Shown here one piece after another: positions 53,236 to 63,223 of a DNA stretch of 64,000 bases. Source of the DNA: Clavibacter nebraskensis NCPPB 2581. GTDB taxonomy: Bacteria > Actinomycetota > Actinomycetes > Actinomycetales > Microbacteriaceae. The first letter of the stretch is position 1. Each line of letters begins with the position of its first letter. Location of the stretch: NCBI RefSeq assembly GCF_000355695.1, contig NC_020891.1:1984001-2048000 (forward strand), in the 5' to 3' direction. The position numbers and the translations under genes are program-made. A model generated the notes under the pieces. The model saw only the letters and a program-made list of their open reading frames with translations. It was not told the DNA's origin and made no database searches.

Positions 53236-53359
53236 CGGTGCGATCCTCCGTGTCTCGTGAGCGGGCGTCGGATGCGCCCGGATCAGGGTACGACGTGACG
53301 CCTGGAGCCGCCCGCGAACCCGCGACGCGACGCCAGACGGACAGGCACCGCTCCCCCGC

Positions 53360-53409
53360 GTGACACCCCGTGACGCCCCGCGTCGTCACACCCCGCAACC
53401 CCGCGTCAC
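53360..53409. promoter_or_regulatory. repeated GTGAC/GTCAC elements upstream of the second DszC-like gene
   Basis: GTGAC occurs at 53360 and 53370, and GTCAC at 53385 and 53405. Most are followed by A/GCCCC, giving partly 10-base-spaced units in opposite orientations. A TACCGT -10 candidate lies at 53439-53444. Such an array suggests a multi-site operator. Confidence 0.4.
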
Positions 53410-53497
53410 ACCCCTCGCGACCGCCGCTGGCCCGCCCCTACCGTTGCCCCACCGCGAGGCGCGGCACCGGTCGCGCCCCTTCACGAGAGGACAGGAC

Positions 53498-54841
53498 ATG
53501 ACCCTGATCGACCGCGAGCCCCGACCCGCATCCGGCTCCCCCGCGCCCGCCCCCGGCACCGCGAACGCGAACGCGAACGCGAACGCGACCGCCGACCGCC
53601 CGCGCCCCGCTCCCCTCGGCGACGCGCCCGTCGACCGCTGGAAGGGCGCACCCCGTCCCACGACACCGGCCGCGTGGATCGCCCGCGCCCGCGAGGTCGC
53701 CGACATCCTCGCCGTCGACCAGGTCGAGCGCGATCGCGCCGGCGCGAGCCCGCACCAGGAGGTCGCGCTCCTCAAGCACGCCGGCCTCGTCACGCTGCTC
53801 GGGCCCGCGGAGCACGGCGGCGGCGGGCAGACGTGGGACACCGCGTACAAGGTGATCCGCGCGGTCGCCCGCGGGGACGGATCCATCGGCCAGCTCCTCG
53901 GCTACCACTACCTCTGGGCGTGGGCGGCGCGGCTCGTCGGCACGGACGCGCAGATCGCGGCCGTGGAGGAGCTCGCCACGACCGGGAACCTCCTCTTCGG
54001 CGGCGCCGTGAACCCGCGCGACTCCGACCTCGTCATCCGCGAGGACGGCGACGACCTGATCTTCTCCGGACGGAAGTCCTTCAGCACGGGCGGAGTCGTC
54101 TCCGACCTCACGGTGCTCGAGGGCGTCCTCGAGGGCACCGACACGCACGTGTTCGCGATCGTGCCGACGGACCAGCCGGGCATCGTCTTCGGGCACGACT
54201 GGGACAGCCTCGGGCAGCGGCTCACGGAGTCGGGCTCGGTGGAGATCCGCGACGTGCGGGTGCCGTGGACCGACGCGGCCGGGTTCGTCGACAAGGTCTT
54301 CCAGCCGCTGGTCTACGGCACGCTCAACGTCCCCGCGATCCAGCTGGTGTTCGCGAACTTCTACCAGGGCATCGCCGAGGGCGCGCTCACGACGGCCGCC
54401 GCGTACACGCGCAGCACCACGCGCGCCTGGCCGTACGGCGGCGACGACAAGGAGCGCGCGACCGACGAGTGGTACGTGCTCGAGGGCTACGGGCAGCTGC
54501 AGTCGAAGCTCTGGGCGTCGGAGGCGCTGCTGGATCGGGTGGGCGCGGAGATCAGCGCCGTGCTGCACGCGCCGCGCGAGAAGCTCACCGAGCGGAAGCG
54601 CGGCGAGATCGCCGTCCGGGTCGCGGCGGCCAAGGCGCGCATCGTGGAGGACGGGCTCGAGGTCGGCACGCGCGTGTTCGAGCTGACCGGTGCGCGCGCG
54701 ACCGCGTCCAAGGTCGGGCTCGACGTCTTCTGGCGGAACCTCCGCACGCACAGCCTCCACGACCCGATCGCCTACAAGCGCCGCGAGGTCGGCCGGCACG
54801 TGCTGCTCGGCGAGATCCCGGAGCCGACCTGGTACACGTGA
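53498..54841 (+). CDS. DszC/SfnB-like flavin-dependent monooxygenase
   Basis: The 447-residue protein has the acyl-CoA dehydrogenase fold with DszC/SfnB-type motifs: GLVTLLGPAEHGGGGQTWDTAY, GSIGQLLGYHYLW, LLFGGAVNPRDSDL, FSGRKSFSTGGVVSDLTVLEG and a C-terminal HDPIAYKRREVGRH. It is a second, separate relative of the gene at 39452-40690. ATG 53498 is preceded by GAGAGGACAGG. The N-terminal 50 residues are low complexity, with a NANANAN stretch encoded by four GCGAAC units at 53561-53584. Confidence 0.85.
   Translation: MTLIDREPRPASGSPAPAPGTANANANANATADRPRPAPLGDAPVDRWKGAPRPTTPAAWIARAREVADILAVDQVERDRAGASPHQEVALLKHAGLVTLLGPAEHGGGGQTWDTAYKVIRAVARGDGSIGQLLGYHYLWAWAARLVGTDAQIAAVEELATTGNLLFGGAVNPRDSDLVIREDGDDLIFSGRKSFSTGGVVSDLTVLEGVLEGTDTHVFAIVPTDQPGIVFGHDWDSLGQRLTESGSVEIRDVRVPWTDAAGFVDKVFQPLVYGTLNVPAIQLVFANFYQGIAEGALTTAAAYTRSTTRAWPYGGDDKERATDEWYVLEGYGQLQSKLWASEALLDRVGAEISAVLHAPREKLTERKRGEIAVRVAAAKARIVEDGLEVGTRVFELTGARATASKVGLDVFWRNLRTHSLHDPIAYKRREVGRHVLLGEIPEPTWYT
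53561..53584 (+). repeat. GCGAAC hexanucleotide repeat, four units
   Basis: Four perfect GCGAAC units followed by GCGACC lie inside the DszC-like gene and encode alternating Ala-Asn. The unit is six bases, so slippage would change length but not frame. Confidence 0.85.
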
Positions 54842-54855
54842 TCCGCGCCCGGGGG

Positions 54856-54901
54856 ACGACGGACGGCGCCGACCCCGCGAGGGATCGACGCCGTCCGTCG
54901 T
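54856..54901. terminator. bidirectional terminator
   Basis: ACGACGGACGGCG and its perfect complement form a 13-pair stem around a 20-base loop, between the converging DszC-like gene and der. Confidence 0.8.
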
Positions 54902-54929
54902 GCTGCGAGCCGAGGCCCGCAGAAGCCAG

Positions 54930-56438
54930 CTAGCGCTTCCGCTTCTCCCGCACGCGCATGTTGACGATGATCGGGCTGCCCTCGAAGCCGTAGATCTCGC
55001 GCAGGCGGCGCTGGATGTAGCGACGGTACTGCGGGTCGAGGTACCCGGTCGTGAAGAGCACGAATGTCGGCGGACGGCTGGAGGCCTGCGTGCCGAACAG
55101 GATGCGCGGCTGCTTGCCGCCGCGCACGGGGTGCGGGTGCGCCGCGGTGAGCTCGGCGAGGAACGCGTTGAACTTGCCCGTCGCGATGCGGGTGTCCCAC
55201 GACTCCAGCGCCGTCTCGAGCGCCGGCACGAGCTTCTCCATGTGGCGGCCGGTGCGGGCGGAGATGTTGACGCGCGGCGCCCACGACACGTGCGCGAGGT
55301 CGGTCTCGATCTCGCGCTCGAGGTAGCGGCGGCGCTCGTCGTCGAGGAGGTCCCACTTGTTGAACGCCAGCACGAGCGCGCGGCCCGACTCGAGCACCAG
55401 CTCGATGATGCGGATGTCCTGCTCGCTGATGACCTCGGAGACGTCGATCATGACGACCGCGACCTCCGCCTTCTCCAGCGCCGCGCTCGTGCGCAGCGAC
55501 GCGTAGAAGTCGGCGCCCTGGGCGAGGTGCATGCGGCGGCGGATGCCGGCGGTGTCGACGAAGCGCCACACCTTGCCGGCGATCTCCACCTGCTCGTCGA
55601 CCGGGTCGCGCGTGGTGCCGGCGAGCTCGTTGACGACCACGCGCTCCTCGCCCGCGGCCTTGTTGAGCAGGCTCGACTTGCCGACGTTCGGGCGGCCGAG
55701 GATGGCGACGCGGCGGGGTCCGCCGACCTCCTCCTTGGCGACCTTGGAGACGAGCGGCAGGGTCTTCAGCACGAGGTCGAGGAGATCCGCGACGCCGCGG
55801 CCGTGCAGCGCGGAGACGGGGTGCGGCTCGCCGAGGCCGAGCGACCACAGCGAGGCGGCGTTCGGCTCCTGGCGCGCGTCGTCGACCTTGTTGGCCGCGA
55901 GGATCACCGTTTTCTTGGTCTTGCGGAGCAGGCGGACGACGTGCTCGTCCGTGCTCGTGGCGCCCACGTTCGCGTCGACGACGAAGAGCACGGCGTCGGC
56001 GAGGTCCATCGCGATCTCGGCCTGCATGGCCACGGACGCGTTGATGCCCTTCGCGTCGGGCTCCCAGCCGCCGGTGTCGACGAGCGTGAACCAGCGTCCG
56101 CCGTACTCGGCCTTGTAGGAGACGCGGTCGCGCGTGACGCCGGGGGTGTCCTCGACGACGGCCTCGCGGCGACCGAGGATGCGGTTGATGAGCGCCGACT
56201 TGCCGACGTTCGGGCGGCCGACGACCGCGAGCACGGGCAGCGCCGGCAGGTACGTGACCTGGTCGGGGTCGTCCGTCGCGGCCTCGAGGACCTCGAGGTC
56301 CTCGTCGTCCAGGTCGTAGTCCTCGAGCCCGGCGCGGAGCGTCTGCGCGCGCTGGGCCGCGAGCTCCTCGTCGATGCTCGACAGGCGCTCGTGGAGCCCG
56401 CTGTCGAGCTCGGGGAAGTCGTCGTCGTGATCAGCCAT
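54930..56438 (-). CDS. der: ribosome-associated GTPase Der (EngA)
   Basis: The 502-residue protein has two tandem GTPase domains, with [15 protein letters not shown] near residue 72 and [16 protein letters not shown] near 250, [13 protein letters not shown] and NKWD motifs. A C-terminal KH-like domain ends in [21 protein letters not shown]. Der is required for 50S subunit assembly. The acidic N-terminal extension of about 65 residues is usual in actinobacteria. It lies 39 bases downstream of cmk, the conserved gene order. Confidence 0.97.
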   Translation of the reverse strand: MADHDDDFPELDSGLHERLSSIDEELAAQRAQTLRAGLEDYDLDDEDLEVLEAATDDPDQVTYLPALPVLAVVGRPNVGKSALINRILGRREAVVEDTPGVTRDRVSYKAEYGGRWFTLVDTGGWEPDAKGINASVAMQAEIAMDLADAVLFVVDANVGATSTDEHVVRLLRKTKKTVILAANKVDDARQEPNAASLWSLGLGEPHPVSALHGRGVADLLDLVLKTLPLVSKVAKEEVGGPRRVAILGRPNVGKSSLLNKAAGEERVVVNELAGTTRDPVDEQVEIAGKVWRFVDTAGIRRRMHLAQGADFYASLRTSAALEKAEVAVVMIDVSEVISEQDIRIIELVLESGRALVLAFNKWDLLDDERRRYLEREIETDLAHVSWAPRVNISARTGRHMEKLVPALETALESWDTRIATGKFNAFLAELTAAHPHPVRGGKQPRILFGTQASSRPPTFVLFTTGYLDPQYRRYIQRRLREIYGFEGSPIIVNMRVREKRKR

Positions 56439-56477
56439 GTTGTCCTCTGGCGTGTCGGCCCGTCGCCGGGCCGCGCC

Positions 56478-57221
56478 TCAATCTGTTCGTGCGTGAACGA
56501 GATCGACCACCGCCTGGACGGTCTGGTCGAAGTCGATGTCCGTGGAGTCGATGGTGGTCACACCATCTGCGGCGTTCATGAAATCGACGACCTGCGAGTC
56601 GGCCCGATCCCGGGAGGCGAGTGATTCGCCGACCGCGGCTGCCGACTGGGTCGACGTCTCCGCGGAACGCCTGCTCATCCTAGCTTCCGGGGAGGCCGTC
56701 AGCAGAATGCGGACCTGGGCGTCGGGCGCGACGACCGTCGTGATGTCGCGGCCCTCGACCACGATGCCGGGCTTGTCGCTCGACGCCATGAGCGACCGGA
56801 ACAGCTCCACCATGTAGTGCCGCACCTCGGGCACGCGGGCCACGCGGCTCACGACGGCGGAGACGCGGGGCTCGCGGATCGCCTCGGTGACGTCGGTGCC
56901 GCGAACGGAGACCCGGGTCTCGGACGGGTCGATCGCGATGTCGTAGTCGAAGCCCTCGATGAGGCTCGTGACGGTCGCGGGATCCTCGGTGTCGACGCCG
57001 CTCTCCAGCGCGAACCAGCTGAGCGCGCGGTAGGCGGCGCCCGTGTCCTGGTAGTCGAAGCCGAGGGCGCGCGCGGCGGCGCGGCTCACGCTCGACTTGC
57101 CGCTGCCTGCGGGGCCGTCGACGGCGACGACCGTGCGGTTGAGCGTGGCGTCGACCAGCAGGGCGTCCTCGAGGGGATCCCTCTCCACGGGGTCGGGTGC
57201 GTTCACAGCGTCTCCGGTCAT
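56478..57221 (-). CDS. cmk: cytidylate kinase
   Basis: The 247-residue protein has the P-loop [17 protein letters not shown] near residue 33, DTGAAYRAL, and the CMP-binding [11 protein letters not shown] with ARMSRRSAE. It phosphorylates CMP and dCMP. The start overlaps the tyrA stop by four bases (ATGA), and der follows, matching the actinobacterial order. Confidence 0.96.
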   Translation of the reverse strand: MTGDAVNAPDPVERDPLEDALLVDATLNRTVVAVDGPAGSGKSSVSRAAARALGFDYQDTGAAYRALSWFALESGVDTEDPATVTSLIEGFDYDIAIDPSETRVSVRGTDVTEAIREPRVSAVVSRVARVPEVRHYMVELFRSLMASSDKPGIVVEGRDITTVVAPDAQVRILLTASPEARMSRRSAETSTQSAAAVGESLASRDRADSQVVDFMNAADGVTTIDSTDIDFDQTVQAVVDLVHARTD

Positions 57222-58336
57222 CCGGCGATCCTCCAGTCACGTTCGTCGAGCCGCGCGACCAGGCGGTCGCGGGCCTCGGGCAGCACGGCGATCTCCACGA
57301 GACCCACCTGCGCGCCCTGGGAGTGCTCGAGGCGCAGGTCCTCGATGCTGACGTCGGCGGCGCCGACGTCGGAGATCAGCGCGGCCAGCTGGCCGGGGCG
57401 GTCGTCGATCATCACGGTCACGGCGGCGAAGCGGCGGTCCTGGCCGTGCTTGCCGGGGATGCGCGCGACGCCGGCGTTGCCCGCGTGGATCCGCTCGGCC
57501 ACCCGCAGCCGGGCCCCCTGCGCGTCGACGTCGTCGAGCGCGTCGATCACCTCGTCGAGGTCGGTGCGGAGGGCCTTGAGGATCGGCACGATGCGGGAGG
57601 CGTTCGCGCCGAGGATCTGCACCCACAGCGCGGCGTCGCTCGACGCGATGCGCGTCGTGTCGCGGAGGCCCTGCCCGGAGAGGCCGAGCGCCGCCGCGTC
57701 GCCGTCGGCGAGCCGCGACGCCAGGAGGCTCGCGACGACCTGCGGCACGTGCGAGACGAGCGCCACGGAGGCGTCGTGCTCGTCCGCCGTCATCTCGATC
57801 GGCACCGCGCCGAGGTCGAGGATCAGCTGCTCGACGGGCGCGCCCGCGGCGTACGTGATGCCGTCGTGGCCCGCGATGACCCAGGGCCGGCCGAGGAAGA
57901 GGTCGCCCGTCGCGGAGACGGGGCCGCCGCGCTCGCGCCCGGCGAGCGGGTGGGAGCCGAGGTAGCGGGAGAGGTCGGCGCCCATCGCGGCGAGCTCCGC
58001 GAGCGGCGCGGCCTTCACGCTCGCGACGTCGGTGACGAGCGCGTCCGGGTGCGCGGCGAGCTCGGCGGCGACCACGCGCGCGGTCACGTCCGGCGGGACG
58101 CAGACGATGACGAGCGACGGCCGGTCGGGCGTCGGCGAGATGTCGGCGATGCGGCCCGCGCCCATGTCGGCCGCGAGGCGGAGCGTGGTCGGCGACGCGT
58201 CGGCCAGCACCACGTCGACGCCGCGCGCCCGCAGCCCGAGCGCGATGCTCGTGCCGAGGAGGCCCGTGCCGACGATGCGGACGGTCCCCTGCACGCGCGT
58301 GTCGGTGGCGGCGGCCGCGCCCGCGGCCTCGCTCAC
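57218..58336 (-). CDS. tyrA: prephenate dehydrogenase with ACT domain
   Basis: The 372-residue protein has the NAD-binding [14 protein letters not shown] near residue 22 and [15 protein letters not shown]-terminal ACT domain ([20 protein letters not shown], about residues 305-370) probably gives tyrosine feedback. It converts prephenate to 4-hydroxyphenylpyruvate. GTG 58336 overlaps the rluB stop. Confidence 0.94.
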   Translation of the reverse strand: MSEAAGAAAATDTRVQGTVRIVGTGLLGTSIALGLRARGVDVVLADASPTTLRLAADMGAGRIADISPTPDRPSLVIVCVPPDVTARVVAAELAAHPDALVTDVASVKAAPLAELAAMGADLSRYLGSHPLAGRERGGPVSATGDLFLGRPWVIAGHDGITYAAGAPVEQLILDLGAVPIEMTADEHDASVALVSHVPQVVASLLASRLADGDAAALGLSGQGLRDTTRIASSDAALWVQILGANASRIVPILKALRTDLDEVIDALDDVDAQGARLRVAERIHAGNAGVARIPGKHGQDRRFAAVTVMIDDRPGQLAALISDVGAADVSIEDLRLEHSQGAQVGLVEIAVLPEARDRLVARLDERDWRIAG

Positions 58337-59205
58337 TCGCCGTCCTCGCGGTCCACGTCCCCCTGCGCCTCGGCGTCCGCGCTCGCGCCCTGCGGCGTCG
58401 CGGGTCCGGCCTGCGCGCGGGCCTCGCGCGAGATGGTGAGGAGCTGGCCGAGCTCGTCGGAGGTGAGGTCGCGCACGCGGCCGACCCCGAGGGATCCGAG
58501 GTGCAGCGGCCCGAACTGGCGGCGCACCAGCTCCTCCACCGGGTGGCCGACCTCGTCGAGCATGCGGCGCACGATGCGGTTGCGGCCCGAGTGCAGCGTG
58601 ATCTCCACGAGCGTCTGGTCGCCGCCGCCCGAGAGGATGCGCGCGCGGTCCGCCTGGATCGGCCCGTCCTCGAGGTCCACGCCCTGCGTGAGGCGCTGGA
58701 TCGTCTGCGGCGTGACCCGGCCCGTGACCTTCGCGATGTACGTCTTCAGCACGCCGAAGGACGGGTGCGCGAGCACGTGCGCCAGGTCGCCGTCGTTCGT
58801 GAGGATCAGCAGCCCGCTCGTCTCCGCGTCGAGGCGGCCGACGTTGAACAGGCGCTCCTCGAACTCCTCCGTGAACTCGCGGAGGTCGGGGCGCCCGCGC
58901 TCGTCGCGCAGCGAGGAGTAGATGCCGACGGGCTTGTTGAGCATGAGGTAGCGCTTGGAGGTGTCGAGCTGCACGGCCTGGTCGTCGACCGCGACCTCGT
59001 CGACGTCGGGGGCGATCCGGCGGCCGGGCTCGGTGACGACCTCGCCGTTCACGGTGACGCGGCCCGCGGCGATCATGTCCTCGCAGACCCGGCGGCTGGC
59101 GACGCCGGCGGCGGCCATCACCTTCTGCAGGCGGACGCCCTGCACCGGCTCGTCCGCCTGTGCATTCGAGTGGGGCTGCCAGGCATGGTCAGAGGAGGGG
59201 GTCAT
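58333..59205 (-). CDS. rluB: 23S rRNA pseudouridine synthase RluB-type
   Basis: The 290-residue protein has an S4 RNA-binding domain (RLQKVMAAAGVASRRVCEDMI), then the RsuA/RluB catalytic motif GRLDAETSGLLILTNDG near residue 121 with the nucleophile aspartate, and SGRNRIVRRMLDEVGHPVEEL. It modifies uridine in 23S rRNA. The acidic C-terminus and the start overlapping scpB by 17 bases are as in related genomes. Confidence 0.93.
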   Translation of the reverse strand: MTPSSDHAWQPHSNAQADEPVQGVRLQKVMAAAGVASRRVCEDMIAAGRVTVNGEVVTEPGRRIAPDVDEVAVDDQAVQLDTSKRYLMLNKPVGIYSSLRDERGRPDLREFTEEFEERLFNVGRLDAETSGLLILTNDGDLAHVLAHPSFGVLKTYIAKVTGRVTPQTIQRLTQGVDLEDGPIQADRARILSGGGDQTLVEITLHSGRNRIVRRMLDEVGHPVEELVRRQFGPLHLGSLGVGRVRDLTSDELGQLLTISREARAQAGPATPQGASADAEAQGDVDREDGE

Positions 59206-59806
59206 GGAAGCCTTCCGCCCCGTCGGGGAGCAACGGGGAGATCGGGGGGAGCTCGTCGAGCGAGTTGATGCCGAGCTGCGTGAGCAGGTGGTCTGTCGTA
59301 CCGTAATGGATCGCGCCGGTCTCGCCGTCGGTGAAGGCCTCGGTCACGAGCCCCCGTGCGAGCAGCGTCCGCACCACCGAGTCGACGTTCACGGCGCGGA
59401 TCGCGGCGACCTGGCTGCGGCTGATCGGCTGCTTGTACGCGATCACCGCGAGCGTCTCGAGGGCCGCCTGCGAGAGGCGCGTGGGGTTCTGCGTGAGCAC
59501 GTGGTCGCGGATCACGGTGTCGTACTCGGGCCGCACGTACACGCGCCAGCCGCCGCCGACCTCGCGCAGCTCGAAGCCGCGGCGCACTCCCCCGGTCCGC
59601 CCGTCGAAGTCGTCGACGAGCCGCTGGATCGCGCGGCGCACCTCCTTCACGGGCGTGGAGGTGGCCGTCGCGAGGGTCGTCACGCTCTGCGGCTCGTCGG
59701 CGACCATGAGCAGCGCCTCGAGCGCTCGGTCGAGGTCGATCGGGGCGTCGGCGTCCGCCGGCTCGGCGACGGTGCCGTCTGCGGGATCCACCGGCTCAGC
59801 TGCCAT
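59189..59806 (-). CDS. scpB: segregation and condensation protein B
   Basis: The 205-residue protein has the tandem winged-helix fold: RALEALLMVADEPQS, ALETLAVIAYKQPISRSQVAAIRAVN, and RGLVTEAF. ScpB dimers bind ScpA in the SMC complex for chromosome condensation. It overlaps both neighbours (11 bases with scpA, 17 with rluB). Confidence 0.94.
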   Translation of the reverse strand: MAAEPVDPADGTVAEPADADAPIDLDRALEALLMVADEPQSVTTLATATSTPVKEVRRAIQRLVDDFDGRTGGVRRGFELREVGGGWRVYVRPEYDTVIRDHVLTQNPTRLSQAALETLAVIAYKQPISRSQVAAIRAVNVDSVVRTLLARGLVTEAFTDGETGAIHYGTTDHLLTQLGINSLDELPPISPLLPDGAEGFHDPLL

Positions 59807-60656
59807 AGCCCGCCCCCAGACTCGCGAGGGTGTCGTCGGTCCAGCTCTCGGCGGTCCACGTGAGCGTGAGCTCCCCGAGCGCCTCCGGCTGGTCGAACTC
59901 GATCGCGGCGACCCGGTACAGCTCGAGCACCGCGAGGAAGCGCGCGATGACGACGCCCGTGAGCCCCGCGTCCGCGACGAGATCCCGGAACGTCACCGGC
60001 ACGCCGCTCCGCAGCCGCGCGACGACGACGGCGGCCTGCTCGCGGATGCTCACGAGCGGCGCGTGCAGGTGATCGAGCCCCACGGTCGGGATCTCGCGCG
60101 GCGCGAGCGCGAGCAGCGCGATGGCCGCGAGGTCGGCGGGCGACGTGGTCCAGACGAGCTCGGGCACCTGCGCGCGGAACCGCTCCTCGAGCGGCACGTC
60201 GCGGAACGCGCGGCCGGACTCCGCGGCCAGCCGCTCCTGGAACCAGCTGGCCGCCTGCTTGAACGCGCGGTACTGCAGCAGCCGGGCGAAGAGCAGGTCG
60301 CGCGCCTCGAGCAGCGCCACGTCCTCGGCGTCCACGAGCTCGCCCTGCGGCAGGAGCCCCACGAGCTTGAGGTCGAGCAGCGTCGCGGCGACCACGAGGA
60401 ACGAGCTCGCCTCGTCGAGGTCCTCCGGCCCGTCGAGCCCGCGGATGTGCGCGATGAACTCGTTAGTCACGAGGCTGAGGCTCACCTCGGTGATGTCCAT
60501 CTCGTGGCTGCCGATGAGCGACAGCAGCAGGTCGAACGGGCCCTCGAAGTTGCCGATGCTGACGCGGAAGGCGCGCTCCGGATCCGCCCGGACGACGGAG
60601 GCGTCGGCCGCGAGCTCCGGCTCGGCCAGGGGTGCGCCCCTACGCGACGGCGCCAC
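59796..60656 (-). CDS. scpA: segregation and condensation protein A
   Basis: The 286-residue kleisin has FEGPFDLLLSLIGSHEMDI near residue 38, FLVVAATLLDLKLVGLLPQ and a C-terminal winged helix with VVIARFLAVLELYRVAAIEFDQ. It bridges the SMC heads. GTG 60656 lies inside parA by 17 bases; a later start near residue 20 cannot be excluded. Confidence 0.93.
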   Translation of the reverse strand: MAPSRRGAPLAEPELAADASVVRADPERAFRVSIGNFEGPFDLLLSLIGSHEMDITEVSLSLVTNEFIAHIRGLDGPEDLDEASSFLVVAATLLDLKLVGLLPQGELVDAEDVALLEARDLLFARLLQYRAFKQAASWFQERLAAESGRAFRDVPLEERFRAQVPELVWTTSPADLAAIALLALAPREIPTVGLDHLHAPLVSIREQAAVVVARLRSGVPVTFRDLVADAGLTGVVIARFLAVLELYRVAAIEFDQPEALGELTLTWTAESWTDDTLASLGAGYGS

Positions 60657-61524
60657 GCGCGACGAGCTCCCGCGCCACCTTGCGGTACGCGAGCGCGGCC
60701 GGGTGCTCGGGCGCGAACTGGATGATGGGCTTGCCCGCCACCGACGCGTCCGGGAACTTCACGGTGCGGCCGATCACGGTCTCGAGCACGCTGTCGTCGA
60801 ACGCCTCGACCACGCGCTGGAGCACCTCGCGCGAGTGCAGCGTGCGCGAGTCGTACATGGTCGCGAGGATCCCGTCGAGCGCGAGCCCCGGGTTCAGCCG
60901 GTCCTTGACCTTCTCGATCGTCTCGACGAGCAGCGCGACGCCGCGGAGGGCGAAGAACTCGCACTCGAGCGGGATGAGCACGCCGTGGCTCGCCGTGAGG
61001 GCGTTGACGGTGAGGAGGCCGAGCGACGGCTGGCAGTCGATGAGGATGACGTCGTAGTCGGCGCTCACCTTGCGCAGCACGCTGGCGAGGATCTGCTCGC
61101 GGGCGACCTCGTTGACGAGGTGCACCTCCGCGGCCGAGAGGTCGATGTTGGCGGGGATGACGTCGAGGCCCTCGAAGCCCGTGGTCTGGATGGCCTCGCG
61201 CGGGTCCTTCACGGTGCCGAGCAGGAGGTCGTAGATGGTGACGGCGTCGTGCGTCTGCACGCCGAGGCCCGCCGACAGCGCGCCCTGCGGGTCGAAGTCG
61301 ACGGCCAGCACGCGGCGGCCGTAGCTCGCGAGCGAGGCGCCGAGGTTGATGGCGGTGGTCGTCTTGCCGACGCCGCCCTTCTGGTTGCAGAGGGAGATGA
61401 TCTTGGCCGGTCCGTGGCCCTGGAGGGGCTCGGGCTCGGCGAACTCGCGCAGTTCCCGACCGGTGGGTCCGAGCACGGGGACGTCCATTCCCGGGAGCTC
61501 GGTCACATCTGGCTTGCGCGTCAC
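60640..61524 (-). CDS. parA: ParA/Soj family ATPase
   Basis: The 294-residue protein has the deviant Walker A CNQKGGVGKTTTAINL near residue 49, VDFDPQGAL, and ILIDCQPSLG. No parB is adjacent. This scpA-linked ParA is a conserved separate paralog in actinobacteria and may act with SMC rather than with oriC-linked ParB. GTG 61524 has AGAGAG upstream. Confidence 0.9.
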   Translation of the reverse strand: MTRKPDVTELPGMDVPVLGPTGRELREFAEPEPLQGHGPAKIISLCNQKGGVGKTTTAINLGASLASYGRRVLAVDFDPQGALSAGLGVQTHDAVTIYDLLLGTVKDPREAIQTTGFEGLDVIPANIDLSAAEVHLVNEVAREQILASVLRKVSADYDVILIDCQPSLGLLTVNALTASHGVLIPLECEFFALRGVALLVETIEKVKDRLNPGLALDGILATMYDSRTLHSREVLQRVVEAFDDSVLETVIGRTVKFPDASVAGKPIIQFAPEHPAALAYRKVARELVARGAVA

Positions 61525-61595
61525 GTGGATCTCTCTCTGCCGCTCGTCCGACGCGGGATCCCGCCGGATCCTGCGAGTCTACCCGGGAGGGTCGC

Positions 61596-62582
61596 TCACG
61601 CCCGGCGGGCACGCGGGTGCGCGGTCGTGTAGACGTCGCGCAGGGTGTCGACGGTCACGCGCGTGTAGATCTGCGTGGTCGCCACGGACGAGTGGCCGAG
61701 CAGCTCCTGCACCACGCGCACGTCGGCGCCGCCCGCGATGAGGTGCGTCGCGAACGAGTGCCGGAAGGTGTGCGGCGACATCTCCTCCGTGACGCCCGCG
61801 CGCTCGGCGGCGGCCTTGATCACGAGCCATGCGTTCTGCCGGGAGAGCGCGTGGCCGCGCAGGCCCAGGAAGAGCGCGGGCGTCGCGGTGCCGCGGGCCG
61901 CGAGGATCGGGCGGACGCGCACGAGGTAGGCGTCGACGGCCCGGCGCGCGAACGACCCCACGGGCACGATGCGCTGCTTGCCGCCCTTGCCGAGCACGCG
62001 CACGATCTCGGCGGCGGCGCCGTCGGGGCCGAGCACGTCGTCGACCGTGAGCGCCGTGATCTCGCTCACGCGCGCGCCCGTCGCGTACAGCAGCTCGAGC
62101 AGGGCCTTGTCGCGCACGCGGAGCGGCTCGTCGCCGTCGGTCGCGTCGAGGATCCGTCCCATCGTCTCGATGGAGACGGCCTTCGGCAGGCGGCTCGGCA
62201 GCTTGGGCGGCTTCTGCTCGGCGGACACGTCGACGTCGACGATGCCCTCCTCCACGAGGAACCGGTGGAAGCTCCGGACGCTGGAGAGCATGCGCGCGAG
62301 CGACGACGCCGTGAGGCCTCCGTGCTCGGGGTCGCGGACGCGCTGCGCGAAGCCGGCGACGTGCGCGGGGCGGGCGCCGGCCGGATCCACGACGCCCTCG
62401 GCCGCGAGGTGCGCCGCGTAGCGCGCGAGGTCGCGGCGGTACGCCTGGATCGTGTTGCGGGACAGGCCCCGCTCCACCTCGACGTGCCGGAGCCAGCGGT
62501 CGACGGCGCGCCGCAGCGCGACCGGGACCTCGGGGGCGGCGTCGGGCGCCGCTCCCCCGGGTCCGTCGGCCGCGTCGGTCAC
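61596..62582 (-). CDS. xerD: tyrosine recombinase XerD
   Basis: The 328-residue protein has an N-terminal SAM-like domain (WLRHVEVERGLSRNTIQAYR) and the catalytic residues: R in ATGARVSEI, HTFRHSFATHL and LGHSSVATTQIYT with the nucleophile tyrosine. It resolves chromosome dimers at dif with XerC. The pyrG-Nudix-xerD order identifies it as the core copy, not a phage integrase. GTG 62582 overlaps the Nudix stop. Confidence 0.95.
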   Translation of the reverse strand: MTDAADGPGGAAPDAAPEVPVALRRAVDRWLRHVEVERGLSRNTIQAYRRDLARYAAHLAAEGVVDPAGARPAHVAGFAQRVRDPEHGGLTASSLARMLSSVRSFHRFLVEEGIVDVDVSAEQKPPKLPSRLPKAVSIETMGRILDATDGDEPLRVRDKALLELLYATGARVSEITALTVDDVLGPDGAAAEIVRVLGKGGKQRIVPVGSFARRAVDAYLVRVRPILAARGTATPALFLGLRGHALSRQNAWLVIKAAAERAGVTEEMSPHTFRHSFATHLIAGGADVRVVQELLGHSSVATTQIYTRVTVDTLRDVYTTAHPRARRA

Positions 62583-63223
62583 GAGGCGGACGCGCCTCCG
62601 CCGTCGCGCAGCTTCGGGTGCCGCGGCCAGGGCGCGTCGGCGGGGCCGAGCGTCGCCCAACCGCGCGAGCGCGCGATGTGCGCCTGCAGCACCGCGATCA
62701 CGGTCGACGGGTTCTGGATCCGCCGCTCGAGCACCGCGGTGACGACCTCGTCGAAGTCCACCCAGCGCACCTCGATGTCGGCCTCCTCGTCGGTGCGCGC
62801 GAACGCCTCCGCCGTGGGGGTCAGGCCGCGCGCGAGGTAGACGCGGATCGCCTCGTCGCTGCCGCCGGGCGTCGTGTAGTACTCCGCCAGCACGCTCCAC
62901 TCGGCGGCGACCAGGTCGGCCTCCTCCGCGAGCTCGCGCTGCACGGCCTCGAGCGGCGGCTCGCCGGTGATGTCGAGGAGCCCGGCCGGGATCTCCCATT
63001 CGCGCATGCGCACGGGGTGCCGGTACTGCTTGATGAGGAGCACGCGGTCCTCGTCGTCGATCGCGAGCACCGCGACAGCGCCCGTGTGGTCGACGAACTC
63101 GCGCGTGATCTCGCCGTCGCCGTACCGGAACGTCTCGCGGCGGATGTCCCAGATCTTGCCCTGGAACACCTTCTCGCTCGACGTGACGTCGTACGAGACC
63201 GGGTCGTCGCGCAGGTCGGTCAC
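62579..63223 (-). CDS. Nudix hydrolase, ADP-ribose pyrophosphatase type
   Basis: The 214-residue protein has the Nudix box from [13 protein letters not shown] to [12 protein letters not shown] near residue 80-100 and the [20 protein letters not shown] stretch of ADP-ribose pyrophosphatases. It cleaves ADP-ribose or related sugars. GTG 63223 overlaps the pyrG stop, as in the conserved operon. Confidence 0.92.
   Translation of the reverse strand: MTDLRDDPVSYDVTSSEKVFQGKIWDIRRETFRYGDGEITREFVDHTGAVAVLAIDDEDRVLLIKQYRHPVRMREWEIPAGLLDITGEPPLEAVQRELAEEADLVAAEWSVLAEYYTTPGGSDEAIRVYLARGLTPTAEAFARTDEEADIEVRWVDFDEVVTAVLERRIQNPSTVIAVLQAHIARSRGWATLGPADAPWPRHPKLRDGGGASAS

Noticed and set aside
61596-62582. 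Tyrosine recombinase as evidence of a prophage or integrative element
   Set aside because: The pyrG-Nudix-xerD-parA-scpAB order is the conserved actinobacterial core, so this is XerD.
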